From Guillardia theta CCMP2712 (lineage: Eukaryota > Cryptophyceae > Pyrenomonadales > Geminigeraceae): a stretch of 64,000 nucleotides of DNA. This document shows, piece after piece, positions 45,401-56,799 of the stretch. Each line of letters starts with the position of its first letter. Position 1 is the first letter of the stretch. Below the pieces are notes generated by a model that made no database searches, was not told where the DNA came from, and saw nothing but the letters and a program-made list of their open reading frames with translations. The DNA is taken from contig NW_005434647.1 of assembly GCF_000315625.1 (NCBI RefSeq), positions 176,103 through 240,102 on the forward strand. Reading direction: 5' to 3'. The position numbers were made by a program, and so were the translations under genes.

Positions 45401-45907
45401 CATGGTTATGAACATTCATATCGACGTTAACTCTAGATATATTTTTTTGTTTGCACGTGCATATCTCTTGCTCAGAATAAAGGTGACAGCTCCCAAAAAA
45501 AATACATGGCACATGCAGTATTATCTGTCGCACAATCATGCGTATGAGCATTATTGATTTCTCCTTCGCGAAAAGAATGCATAGTATTGCAAAATTCACA
45601 GTCATGGCTCGATCTGATTTAGATACCGATCCAAGAAGAACTTGGCCGTTGCACTCATAGGGAGGGACCTGCATTTTGCTTGAGTGACTTTGCTGAGCTG
45701 AATTATGATGCAGAGAATACACACCTCAACACGTGCGACGAACTCCGTGTTTCATCGAGTACACTGTACCACTCGTCACCAGAAACAAGACTGAATTATT
45801 TGGGGTTAGATCACCTGAGATGGGAATCTTGCTGTAGCGCATTTAAATTCATCTGTTGCAGAAATTAAAAAAATCGTCAACTTATCTCGAGGTCTTATGC
45901 CACTTAC

Positions 45908-46447
45908 AGTATCATGAAACCCTCCACTTTCCTCTAGAATTTGGATTATAGTTTCAAGCGCTTTGATAGCCTCTCCTCGCCGATGACCCTCAGGAATAGC
46001 GTTGATGAACGATCGGACTTTGCATAGACTTTCTATTGTGTCATCATCAACACTCAACGCCGCACTGTCAAAAGAATTTGAAGTTTTTTCACATTGTTCT
46101 TGAAACGACCCTGATCTGGTTTCATGGAGAGAATCAAGGTGCCGGCAATCAAAGCTGTCATGCAGGGCGTGCTTGTTTTCCACGCAAGATTCACGGGCAC
46201 GCAGAGGCACATCATCGACATTTTCATTAGGTAAATTCGACTCCACGGGGTTGCCTTTCGCACTCGTGCTTTCGTTGGAGCGAGCAGGTCGTTGCAGGAA
46301 ATCCTCCCGGGACATGATCTCATCGACTGTCACTGCCATACTCTCTCGAGCAGTGTTGAATTTTCTGCTCGAGACATTATCACCGTTGGCCCGAACGAAG
46401 CCCTTGCTCTCTCTGGCTGCGTTCGGGCGTGTCTTGAATCGCTCCAT
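45908..46447 (-). CDS. Hypothetical protein exon, about 180 aa, unknown
   Basis: Starts MERFKTRPNAARESKG and reads without bias through EIMSREDFLQRPARSNES, SLCKVRSFINAIPEGHRRGE and IKALETIIQILEESGGFHDT to a consensus donor ACT/GTAAGTGG at 45907. The second half is predicted helical. The following exon could not be identified; reading through the donor would give a further 33 residues to a stop at 45806. No domain recognised. Charged, Ser-rich N-terminal half suggests disorder. Confidence 0.45.
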
Positions 46448-46649
46448 CACAGTCGGCTACCTTTTGGGTGCAAGTGGCTGCCGATAGCGAATCTGTATTT
46501 TGGGATTTCTTCCGAAGAGCTCACAAGGTATCAATTGTCATCTGTCTTTCACTTCTGCAAGCCCAAAGTGGGAGGACCGGTTGCTGCTCGCCAACGTCCG
46601 TACACGCCACTTCCCGCAATGCCGCGATTTTCAAAACAGCCAACACATG

Positions 46650-47250
46650 TTTACTCAAAGTTAAGTTAAAACATGTTTACTACTTTGGTTTTTACTTGAA
46701 ACATACTGTGACACATCTGAGGCGGGCCGTCAGATCCGATGAGAGCCCGGCCCGCCGCGCGGCGCCGAACTTCGAAGCCCGCGGCCGGGACCGTCCGGCC
46801 CGGCCCGGATGGCGACTGTGGAAGGTGAGCCTCTGACCGGCGCGGCCCGCTATGACTTTTTACTCAAAGTTAAGTTAAAAATCAGTACGAGGACAATCAG
46901 GATAGTCGAGGAGGCTTGACCCTGATCGGACACTGTCGCACCGTGACTGGCCAAACGGCGAGAAGAGAAAGACAGCGAGAACCAAACCCAATCCTGCCGA
47001 CTGCTGTCCCCCAAACTTATATGACGGTCAGTCCGGCGTCACGGTCCGATCATCAGATGGACCGTCCGGAAGCCCGGCTCACTGCCGTCACCCGGCGGCC
47101 GGGGCCCGGGGATCGGACGCGGTGAAGGCTAGGGGCCTAGGCTCCGCCGGCACTGAGTGACGCAAGGAGGCTGACCGTACTACCTTACTCGGCGCGGCAG
47201 TTGCCAGACCCGCCGCCTGAGTTGCGGCTCAGCCGTGCGTTCCCGAGGCT
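46650..47250. repeat. GC-rich repeat island with ACTCAAAGTTAAGTTAAAA motifs
   Basis: TTACTCAAAGTTAAGTTAAAA occurs twice, at 46652 and 46859, bracketing about 180 bases of GC-rich sequence. The second copy continues ATCAGTACGAGGACA and is followed by about 130 bases (including ACGGCGAGAAGAGAAAGACA) that recur at 57.97-58.11 kb. Confidence 0.8.
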
Positions 47251-47371
47251 GGGAACCAAATGGAAGAGGCAGTTCCTCCGAGAATCCTGCCAGTTCAAGA
47301 GTCACTCAGACCGTTTTCCAAGAATCCGATTGCATCCAATCTCAGGCGGCATCACTAAAGTTATGTGAACA

Positions 47372-49120
47372 CTACAAGCAGTGATTCATGGAGACGAGAA
47401 CAAGGAACAAGTTGGGGTCAGGGCGGATTGCACTGAGTAGCGCAAGTGACGGGAGGTGGAGGTGGAAATGTTGCAAATGTGTGTGCACTGAATGTGGGGT
47501 AGATCGGATGTGTGTGTGTGTGTGTGTGCGGGGGGGGGGGGGGGGGGGGGGGCAAGGGGACAAGATCTGACCATGCAAGCTCGTCCTCCGTAAGGAACTT
47601 ATACTCCTCCTTGGCCAACTTCACCTGCGCAGACATGCTGTGAGCAGACGGTTGAAGATCAACACTGTAGGAATTCTACCGTCATATCATAAGACGTGTT
47701 TCCTCCTGGCCAGGTAGGCATCTTGCAAACTGGCCAGTCGGATGCAAACATGCAGCGATCGGGCCCAAATCTCCGCACGACCTCATCCCCTTGTCAACAC
47801 CACACAGCAGGCAACGTCGGCTGGGTTGCCAACCTTCTGCACCACACTGATGGCGTCTGACCATGGATACTGCCCCGTGCTGATGGCCCAGACATGGGAG
47901 ATCTGATAGGACAGAAGGGCTCATGGGCCGAGCGACGAAGCAGCGCAGCTTGCAAGCACCTTGACCAAGACGTTGGGAGAGGATGCAAGGGACAGAAGCT
48001 CGTCGATCTGTGTACGTGTGTTATGAGGAGGAGGATGCCGTCGCCTCTAGGCTATCCTACCTGCTGATCGTCAGATGGTGGAACGTCGGCCATGTGGTCC
48101 ACTATGAACTTGACGTTGGGAAACTGCTGGGAGCTCAGGCATACGTCGTCCTCCTTCCTCCGCACCCACCTCCTTTATCCTTGGAGCGACCCATTGCAGA
48201 GACTTTCCGCCGTCCTTGCCAAGAAAGAGGAGAACTGGAAACTTGAGCTCCTCTGCCTTCTTCAAGATGTTTCGCATGCGCTCGGACTCCCACCATCCTC
48301 GATCCAGCGGGCCGAAACGAACCTGAGATAACAGCATGAGAACGGAAGAGAAAGAAGTGGGTCTGTTCAGAAAGGGGAGGAGTGCAAGCTTGAGCCTTAG
48401 AGACATTGAGGCTATGAGGATGGTTCAGAACGTTGTTGTGTTGTAGACAAGCGGAGAAAGCAACCAGGGACGAGAGAAGCAAGGTAGAGAGTGAGGCGGG
48501 AAGAGGTGTTGAGATACGGCATGAGATCAGAGCAGGGTAGAGCAGTGAAGAATGCAGCATACTCCGATGAAACCCTCCTTCGAAAGCTCCTCCAACTTCT
48601 CCACTGAAGCATCGTCCTCCGGATTCACCCGCGCCACCGCCGCGAAGCGGCCAGGAAAGCGCCGCATGCAGTCTCGCACATAGGAGTTGTCCCAGAGGTA
48701 GCAGATGGGCTGCACAAGAACGGTCTTGTCCACCCCGTTGGCGTCCATGAGAGCGATGAGCTCCTCTGCAGAAGCATCAGCGGCTGGAGGGTTGGGGGTG
48801 GCCCAGGGGTAGTTGCGGTCCTGCTTCCAGACATGCACGGCGCTATCGACGATGCTCATCCTGAGAGCCTGTGAGGAAGGAGCTCTGCCCTCTGACCCGC
48901 CTCCTCTCTGCCTCAACGCGAGGTAGGAGAGGCACAGGGCTGCCGCGGCACTACCGACAGAAGAGGAAAGGAATTTTCTGCGGTGGTCGAGTCCTCGCGG
49001 GGAGGACTGCCATGTACAGGTGGACGGGCCTTGGCTCGAAGGGAGGGAAGGAGGAAGCTCCCAGGCTGAGCACAGCGAAACTCCCAGTACGACCCACGCA
49101 TGGAGTCGCAGCAGGACCAT
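47372..49120 (-). CDS. Amidohydrolase-family TIM-barrel hydrolase with signal peptide
   Basis: Product resembles amidohydrolase-2 proteins: VDSAVHVWKQDRNYPWA at the start of the barrel, ELIALMDANGVDKTVLVQP, RFPGRFAAVARVNPEDD, GFIG joined to VRFGPLDRGWWESERM, FPNVKFIVDHMAD, NVLVKISHVWAIS, GPDRCMFASDWPVCK and a terminal EEYKFLTEDELAW. Known of the family: metal-dependent hydrolysis or decarboxylation; substrate unknown here. The usual His-x-His at strand 1 reads SAVHVW, so one metal ligand is replaced; the late SDWP Asp is kept. N-terminus: signal peptide (LHAWVVLGVSLCSA) followed by a second hydrophobic segment after Arg-Arg-Lys-Phe-Leu, which looks like a twin-arginine thylakoid signal. Seven or more exons. 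The 3' end is unresolved: the last intron carries a GT/G-run and two acceptors give different tails. Confidence 0.75.
47511..47553. repeat. TG dinucleotide plus poly-G run
   Basis: About nine TG units followed by a run of more than 20 G, in the last intron of the amidohydrolase gene. Assembly length here is unreliable. Confidence 0.9.
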
Positions 49121-49449
49121 GGAGGGGAAGTGGAGGCGATGGGGAAGGGGGGTAGAGGGTGGGTCCTTATAAGTCCCTTCGTTTAGAGGAGGGAGCACGG
49201 GACTATTCGGGGAGGATGTGTTTAAGTTTCAAGGTAATGGGGAGAGGAGGAGAACAGCGTGGAGCTGACATGGAGAGAAGGAGAGGTAGCAGGGAATGAA
49301 CACGCTTTATTTACAATGTTTACAGTAAAATCAAAGAACAAGAGCGGCAGAGAGAAAAGAAGAGAGGAGGAAGGAACAGGGACTGGATGACAGAAGCAGG
49401 AGGAAAGAAAGACGCCACCATTTCCACCGGGTTGTAGGGTAGGATGAGA

Positions 49450-51037
49450 TTACAACGCGAACTTCTTCTTGCTCCCCAAGTTTTCTTTCTTGTGGATCCA
49501 TTCGTATTCGCCGCGACTAGTGGAAGAGCGTCAGCTAGAAGAAGAAAAGAAGAAAAAGAAGAAAAGAAAAAGCAGCACGGAACAAAGGGCATGTACGAGG
49601 AAAGGACAGCAGGAACGAAGGCAAAGAAGGTTCCAGAAGAAACGAGACATAGGGGCTGTGGACTGGCCGGAGCTAGGAGAGAGTAGGGAGGAAGAGGAGT
49701 ACTTCAATATATGGACTGGTGACTCACCTGCTATCGAATGTCCCCGCCTGCATGCTCTTCAGCTTCAGAGTGAACTTAGGGCCAATCTCCTGCTCCACCT
49801 CGTCAGACATCTAAGGAAAGAGAGCAGAGCCCGCACCTGCAGACGAGCCTTCTCCCCTTGCTTGTCGTCGGGGAAGATGTACCTGCCATGGCTGATAAGA
49901 CTCTCGCTCTGCGCACCTCCAGGGAACAAGGACTACAAGGAAGCTGCACAAGGAACGTCCTCAGATACCGTCGTAGTAAAAGATGTCTAGCATGGGAGGC
50001 TAGAAACCATAATCTCCTCACAGGACAGAGCACGATGGGGAGAGAAGACCGTGACGAGAGCAAGGGCCGGGATATACCTGTGATGTCGCACGAAGACGTA
50101 GTCTCTTTGACAGTGAAATGTGACAACCCGTCTTCCCGTGAACTGAGGATCCTGTCAGGGAACATGGAAGTCAGTCTCAAGCCTATCCATGCTAATGAAC
50201 TCCGACGGTATCCCAGGAAAGGTTCCTCAGATACCGTCGTAGTTAAGAGTATCTGATATGCGATCAGCCCCTCGGTGTCATCAGAGGAAGTGATAGTCGG
50301 TTGCAGCACAACACAAGAGAGAGGAATAGCTGCACCTGTGGAAACAAGCTTGAGAATGCACGGCTAACTCGTTGACCCAGCCTCGTTGTGAAGTTGTTCA
50401 GAATGAGCTCAGGCTTGTGTTTGGTTGCCCTGGCATGGTTCTTGATCTGATCCGGAAGCTTCACGCTTGAGAGGCGGAAATGCAGAGTGGGGCCTTCCGG
50501 CAGGTGGATGAGCAGCATTGAGCATGGGAGCTTCTTGTGCCCACCGAGCTGTAAACCCTGACCGAGGATAATCAAGTTGGTGAACCCTCTCTCCCCCGCC
50601 CACTTGCAGATGTCCTTGATGTTGTAGTTGCGTCGGGAATAGTAGTACGATCCAGGGATCAGCACAAGAAGGGACTTGACCAGTTCGATCAGAGGCTTCG
50701 AAGGATGGTTGTTGGTCGTGATGATCGTTCTAGGAGGTTCGCCGTCGAAATATTTCCGGAACTCATCCTCCTCCTCATCACGTCGGATCTCCTCGTCTTC
50801 GGACTCCATGATGGTCTCGTCGGCCTCGCGCATGTTCTCCAAGGTCCTGGGGACTTGCTTGGGGAGGTCCTTCTTCTCCGGGTCCTCGGCATCTTTCTTC
50901 CTCTGCTCCTTCTTGGCTTTCTTGATCGCTTTCTTTTGTTTCTTGATCCTGTCATAAACCTCTTGTCTTTTTGCCTTGTTCCCAATGTGCTTGGTAGCTG
51001 CCCTGTCCTCTTCGGAAGGGAGCTTCTTCTTCACCAT
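49450..51037 (-). CDS. RPF1: RPF1 ribosome production factor, Brix domain (5 exons)
   Basis: Known role: nucleolar assembly factor of the 60S pre-ribosome (27S rRNA processing). Exons 50336-51037, 50078-50151, 49837-49882, 49728-49810, 49450-49516 join in phase to 323 residues. N-terminal basic region ([17 protein letters not shown]) with nuclear-localisation character, an acidic linker, then the Brix domain: [81 protein letters not shown], the [18 protein letters not shown] exon, and the end [18 protein letters not shown] then GEYEWIH. Length and every block match RPF1. Introns 1 and 2 share a 20-base sequence. Start is the first [14 protein letters not shown]. Confidence 0.93.
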
Positions 51038-52661
51038 CCTGCAAACACAATGTTCTCAGTTGCCGCAGATTGCACTGTCGCGAAGTAGAATGAGCGCATA
51101 GTGCTCAAGAGCAGCAAAGAGCGATTGCAAAGCAACAGGCTGCAGCTTTGCTCTATCACATGGAGAATCGAGGGATGTTGAGCTAACCAGCTGATTCCAG
51201 GCATGGTCTCCACATCAATCAGCAACCATCTGCTGTTGAAACTAGCATGAGCTCTTGCCTTCTTGCCGCTCTCCTCTACAACTCCTACACTCATGCCCTC
51301 CTTGCATCTGCTCTTTCCTGCTCTCTCCTGCTCTCCTGTTCTCTAACCTTCTCTGCTCTTCTTTGCCTTGCCCTCCCCTCGTCTCTGCACAGTTTCCCCC
51401 TTGCTTGGTTTGGCGCGCGCACGTGCACGTTTGAAGTCAAGGTTCAGTGTTCAAGGACCCGAGCTACACCGGGCCCCGGGCCCCGGGCCCACCGTACGAT
51501 CGGGCAGAGTAGTAAAAAGATCGTTCGAGCATCTTGAACCGTTGTGAAAACGGATGTAATGGCGATCAGTGGTACTAAATTTACACCTCATGCCCATGTC
51601 AAGAGATACCATTTTCATTTTTAAGTTCTATATTCATCTCAAAACAATTATAAATTTCTGATCGTTGTGTTTTTGATGGTAATGGGACCATAAAGAGATC
51701 GAATCGACTTAATAGCTAGTCCTTCTATTAAAACACTTTTATTTCAAATCACACGGAATGTCACAGAACTTCACAGATTCTTTTTCAGATTTCCTGTACA
51801 TCAAAAGCAATTCAAAATACATATCACAGAGATTGACACACAATTGCGTAGTGGTATCACACGGTTATTCCTAGTACCCCAGGAAGGACACGACGGAAGA
51901 GCTCAGGGTTTTCTGCAGTTCCAAGGTTAAATCATATTTTGAGTTAAGCTTTATTTTTTGGTCTGATTTTCATCTACTATATTTGAGTAACTAATTATTA
52001 TGTATTGTGTCTTGTGGTATCACACCGGGGCTGATCAAATTTTCCTGAACTAGTCTCACCCTTTTGTGCAATTGATAGAAACATCTGCTGCCGCCTGCCA
52101 TGCTGGCTGTTGCCGCCCCACAGGAGGGGATGAGCCTTCCTATCGTTCAAGAGCGATGTCGCTTGTCCCTCCTACTCCAGTACATACACGACCTCCATGA
52201 GATTTCTCCTTCTCTTTCCATGCACTTGATGTCCTATCACAGCTTCTGCTCCCGCACCCTCCAAGACCACTCCCGGCCTCCTCCGGCCCCCGTTTCTGAT
52301 AGGAGTGGCTGCATGCCGCTGGCGCGATGCGTAGCGCTGACTTTGCTACCTGATATCAATATTGTTGTCTTGGGACTTTGTTTGATGTTGATTCTTCTCT
52401 TCGTACTCATCGATGTCGTGCCTGTCTGGTTTGCAGATCTCAATACTTTGGGGCACGAACACAATGAGTAGCTGAACCCTTTTGAAAGATGTTCTAGGAG
52501 CAGACAAGGCCTTTAGCATGGCAAATTCAAAGTTAGAGATTGAGTATCCCCAACATTTTTAGCAAGAAGCCTTGTGCAGTCATTGCATCAGTTTCAAAAG
52601 TGTCGAACATGTGGGTGAAGCTAGACTAGGTAGAGAAAGTGGCGTGAGGAAATGTTCGACC
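51038..52661. other. Divergent intergenic region
   Basis: TC-rich upstream sequence of RPF1 to 51400; a small GGGCCCCGGGCCCCGGGCCC cluster at 51467-51491; AT-rich unique sequence at 51530-52080. At 52100-52471 (+) lies an open frame of about 120 residues with one hydrophobic stretch (INIVVLGLCLMLILLFVLI); it could be a small membrane protein but has no other support. Confidence 0.4.
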
Positions 52662-55583
52662 ATGGTGCGTCTTTTTGAAGCGTTTACTCCACGAGTCTTG
52701 ACATCAAACACGTTCCATGAGGTTTTGTGTGTGTGGTCGCCTGACTCCTGCCTTCACAGAGGTGAGCGCCTATCTACCGCCATGAACGAAAAGTTCAAGG
52801 TGGAAGGTGCCCACCTGAAGCCTGGCTTGACGGAGAGCTCAAGAGCGCTAGCTAAGACAAGCAGAGGACAAGAACATGCAAGATTGACAGCCGATCTGCA
52901 CTCAGGACATGTGGGAGGCAGGAAGTCAACGCAGAGCAGCCTCCTGCGCTCCAACGCGGAGCAGTTTGCGGATCTCATCCCCGAAGGAAGCGAGGACTCG
53001 GAGGTGGATCTGAACGAGGATCTGAACGAGCTTGATAGCATCGAGGCTGAAATCTTTGGGGGGACGCCGCAGGAGGCGAAGGGGGTGCACAGGGGAGGAA
53101 GGGAGGACGACGGAGGAGGCTCGCTGCTGATGAAGGTCGAGCACAGGAGGGGGCCTCCGATCCTCTCGCCGTATCTGCAGCACCACAGGGTGGTGCCGTC
53201 GAGCAGGAGGGCAGATTTTGAGAGCAAGTGGATGCCCAAAGAGGTTAACGGCTCGGTGATGACGAGGCTGAAGAAGGAGCTGGGAAGCAAGGCCGTCCCT
53301 CGAACCATGTCCTTCCTCAAGTCGCTCATGAGGTCGCTGAGCCGCCTCCTCCCGACGGAGGGGAGGATGGCTCTCATCGAGGCACTGCAGAGCTACGAGG
53401 CTGGGAAGCTGTCAGAGGTGACCCTTGCGGAGAGGATAAAGGGGCTGGTGGACCAGTACAGGATAGTGGTGCCACTTGAGGATGGGCACGGTTACCTGCC
53501 ATGGAGGAGGTCGAGCAACGATCCCCCTCCCCTGTCGTTTGATGAAGCTTCTCCTGCCAACGACGGGATGGCTGAAGTTTCTTTCACTAAGAAGGGGAAG
53601 CGGAAGCTTGACGATCGTGACGAGTTGGCTGACATGCAGGATCCTGCAAGGCGAGCAGGGTTGAAACAGCAGGAGGACGAGGAAGGAGAGGATGGCTGCA
53701 TGGAAGAAGGAGGGTCTTCAAGCAGAGGGGCAATGCAGGGGGAGACGTCTAGTGAGCAACTCGAGGACACGCCGATGGCGCAGCATATTACGGGGAAAGT
53801 AAGGAGCGTGTACAAGAGCAGCATGCCTGTGAGGGTACGGGTGGTCGGGGAGAAGGTCTCAACGGCAGGAGGGTACCTGCATCGCTCTAAGGCGATCATG
53901 GCGTTCCAGGAAGCGAGAGGGGGGAAAGAGATCCTGCTGTTTGCCATGTACACCAACGAGTTCGGAGCAGACGCGCAGGCCCCCAACACCGGGAGGGTCT
54001 ACATCGAATGCATAGACGGGCTGCCGCTGAGGCCGAACGAGAGGGGGGAGGAGAGGGAGGAGCTGGTGCGGGGGATCATGTACGGCTACCTGGAGTACAT
54101 GAAGCTTTGCGGCTTCTCCTTCATCCACCTGCGGGTCCCTCCTCCCCACGACTCCAACTGCCAGATCTTCTCGAGGAGGCCGGCGGACGTGCGGCTCCAG
54201 TGGTCCATCAGGATGTCCCTGTGGCTCAAGAAGCTCCTGCGAAGCGCCGCGGCCGCCAAGATCATCGACGCTTACCAGTGTGGAGCCCATGGCAGCATCC
54301 TCAACTACCCCCCGACGCTCCTCCCCGCCCGTCACCTCTACCTGGAGTGCACCTTTGCCAAAGTGGAAGCAGCAAGTGCCAACCGTATCTCCTTCGCATC
54401 CCAGCAGCAGGTACTGGACACTCCTTCCAATCCCCTCCCTGCTCGCCTACCCCCTCGTATGCTTCTCTCGTTGTCTGCGCCGTGTACCCCTGCCCTCTGT
54501 TGCTTGCTATGGTATATCGTTTAACGCGTTGGCAGCTGCGAGAAAGACTGTTTGTGGTTCGTCTGCACCCGGGTCCCAGGACAGGAGGAGGAACAGGCGT
54601 GCGCGCCATCGATCGCTCTCCCCTCGTCCCAGCGACCACCGCAGCCTCTCGGCAGGACCTCATGTGAGTCGAGGGGTAGCGCATCCTCAGGCCGCTGACG
54701 AGGAGAACGAGCAGCAAGACGTTGACGACGCGGCGCTGGTCGTTTCACACTCTTGCTCATGCTACGACGACGACAACGGGACTGTGAGCTGGCACAGGAG
54801 CATGGGCGGCGTCTGATGGTTGCGAGCAGGTTGCAGATGCTGATCAGTGAGCAGCGAGCGGCGAGAAAGCAGGTGGGTGGGAAGAGGAAGCTGTTGTAAG
54901 ATGATGACGCACCTGCAGGAGGCGACAGAGGCGTCATCCTCCTCCTATCCTGCTGCAGACACCTCGATGGCTGCTGCTTCGAGCTCTTCCTCCAAGGATG
55001 CATTTAGGACTCCTGAGCGTCTATCCCAGCAGCTAGCAGCCATGCTCGAGCGATCCGCCGAGACCACACCGGTTGTTGAGCATGCAGCGGTTCCTCTCAG
55101 TGACGGGGAGAGCGCAGAGTGGATCAGTGCCAACGCCAGGACAAGAACTTGCTGAGAACCGATCGGAGTTCCTGGTTAGGGAGGCAGCCTGTGCATATCC
55201 TGCTCTCCTTACTCCCCTTTCAGGATTCCGTATTTGAGGTCTGGGAGAAGCCAAGGGAAGAAAAGCTGGTAAGCCAACGCATCTGCCTCCTCCTGTTCCT
55301 CTTCTGTTCCCCTCCAAATCTGCTCTATAGCCCCTTGCTTTCCTTCCTTTCCTCTCCTTGTGTCCCGCCAGCCGCCATCTGACTTCCGGGCAGTCTGCCA
55401 TCACTGCCAGCACCGTCTCGCCGCTCATCCAGCCTTCTCCGAACCTCCGGCACATGCAGGTGAGGACCTGCTGCAGGAGGGGACCTCACCGCTGACTCGC
55501 TTCAGCATGAGATGCAGGAGCTGGGGCAGCAAGAGATTGACGATGGCTCTTCCCTGTTCTGCATGGACACCCTTCAGTTGTGA
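52662..55583 (+). CDS. p300/CBP-like KAT11 acetyltransferase homologue (about 7 exons)
   Basis: Known of the family: p300/CBP/HAC histone lysine acetyltransferases in the nucleus. First exon runs to CAGCAG/GTACTG near 54411. N-terminal 400 residues are charged and low-complexity, with a helical block (VMTRLKKELGSKAVPRTMSF). The KAT11 fold starts at KVRSVYKSSMPVRVRVV and includes YLHRSKAIMAFQEARGG, LLFAMYTNEFGADAQ, PNTGRVYIECIDGLPLRP, GIMYGYLEYMKLCGFSFIHL, and after the first intron LRERLFVVRLHPG. The Trp of the family IWACPP motif and the catalytic Tyr of EWYKKML are replaced (LRVPPP, LWLKKLL). No bromodomain, TAZ or ZZ module is evident. Later exons: SVFEVWEKPREEKL, then FRAVCHHCQHRLAAHP, then EMQELGQQEIDDGSSLF to TGA. 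The exons between 54.5 and 55.1 kb are ambiguous. A start at 52782 is an alternative. Confidence 0.75.
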
Positions 55584-56008
55584 TCGGGACGTCAGGGGCC
55601 TTGGGAGTAGCTAGGAAGGTCTCCTTCCCGTACAGCTGGGATGTTCTTGGGGCTGCGTTCTGCTCAGAACCCTTCCTCCTGCACACTTGCGACTCTCACT
55701 TGCTTCTTGGAACCTCTCTTGTTTCTTTGCCATGCGCCCTGTGCTAACTTTGACTTGTCTGTAAGATATGAATGCAATGAATGTAAGATTGAATGAATGC
55801 TCCGTTTAACTCAACCCACGTTTGCAGAGTATGTCACATACCTCGCTGACTTCACAATCATAAGAACCAGCGGGAATCGTTACAATTTCATGTACCCTTC
55901 TTGTATCGGTTTTGACTAGGATGTCGTTTTTGACCGTTTATTCATTTCCTACCCTTCCTACCCATTTTCATCCTTCTATACAACCTGAAGCTCCCTCACG
56001 AGCTCGTT
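55584..56008. other. 3' flank of the KAT11 gene
   Basis: Unique sequence with an AT-rich part (GAATGCAATGAATGTAAG) that may carry the polyadenylation region. No gene seen. Confidence 0.4.
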
Positions 56009-56626
56009 TCACCTGCAGTCTGCCTTGCAACCACAACCCAAGAAGTTCCCGTCTTGATTTATGGATGGGCCTAGCGATTTCTCTGACATCTTCAGCACTT
56101 TCATCGCTCCATCTTCAAGGACATTTCCGTTATGATCAATGCATGGCCTCCTGGTTATTTCCAGGTTGATGATACTAAAGGCGACACAGCCTGAAGCGCT
56201 GCCGCTGACTTGTCGATCATTGAAATCGTCCTGGACTTGACTGTAGATGGTGTTGCGTCGCACGCAGAAGCTGGCAGCGTGTGCTCGTGCACATGCAGTT
56301 GAGACCACCAGACTTGCTCGCCTTCGACCAGCGGAACATGCTGAGGGGCTTTGCATCACCAGGGCCCCATGCGAATCTCCAAAACTCGAGCAATGCAAAT
56401 GAGGTCTGAGATGAGACGAAAGGAGGAGAGTTGAGCTCTGCGAAGATTGTTCGATCATGTCGCAGAAATATCTGAGGAAAGTGCGAGAAATGTGCACTAA
56501 CGAGCCACAAAACAATGTGCGAAGCAACAAGAGCTGAGAATGAACCAGACACAGCGAGGAATTCAAGGTAGGAGGCGGAGAGAAGAGAGGAAGCAAGGCT
56601 GGGGGATGGAGGCGAGGAGGTTGCAA
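56009..56626 (-). CDS. Possible protein with two short NGN/DGN repeats, unknown
   Basis: Minus-strand open frame; only its 3' half looks coding: ASFCVRRNTIYSQVQDDFN, SASGCVAFSIINLEITRR, and then two similar pieces, PCIDHNGNVLEDG and PSINQDGNFLGCG, before CKADCR and the stop. The 5' half is Leu/Ser-rich and may be intron or untranslated. Not recognised. Treat as a candidate only. Confidence 0.25.
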   Translation of the reverse strand: MQPPRLHPPALLPLFSPPPTLNSSLCLVHSQLLLLRTLFCGSLVHISRTFLRYFCDMIEQSSQSSTLLLSSHLRPHLHCSSFGDSHGALVMQSPSACSAGRRRASLVVSTACARAHAASFCVRRNTIYSQVQDDFNDRQVSGSASGCVAFSIINLEITRRPCIDHNGNVLEDGAMKVLKMSEKSLGPSINQDGNFLGCGCKADCR

Positions 56627-56799
56627 GGAGAGGAATCAATCTTGATCTATCTGCAGGAGGAGACGCTTAAGACGAGATTTCTTTACGGGCTTAAGAGGAG
56701 TGACAGGAGGAAAGGCAAGGCAAGGCATCGCTTCGAAGCTGCAAGGTCGCATCCCCTGCACCACCCTACCCCCAACTTTCCTCCATTTTTCGGGTACTT

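Noticed and set aside
49469-50256. Two + strand frames both ending SSDTVVVK
   Set aside because: They are antisense to RPF1 exons; the similar ends reflect the 20-base sequence shared by two RPF1 introns, not a duplicated gene.
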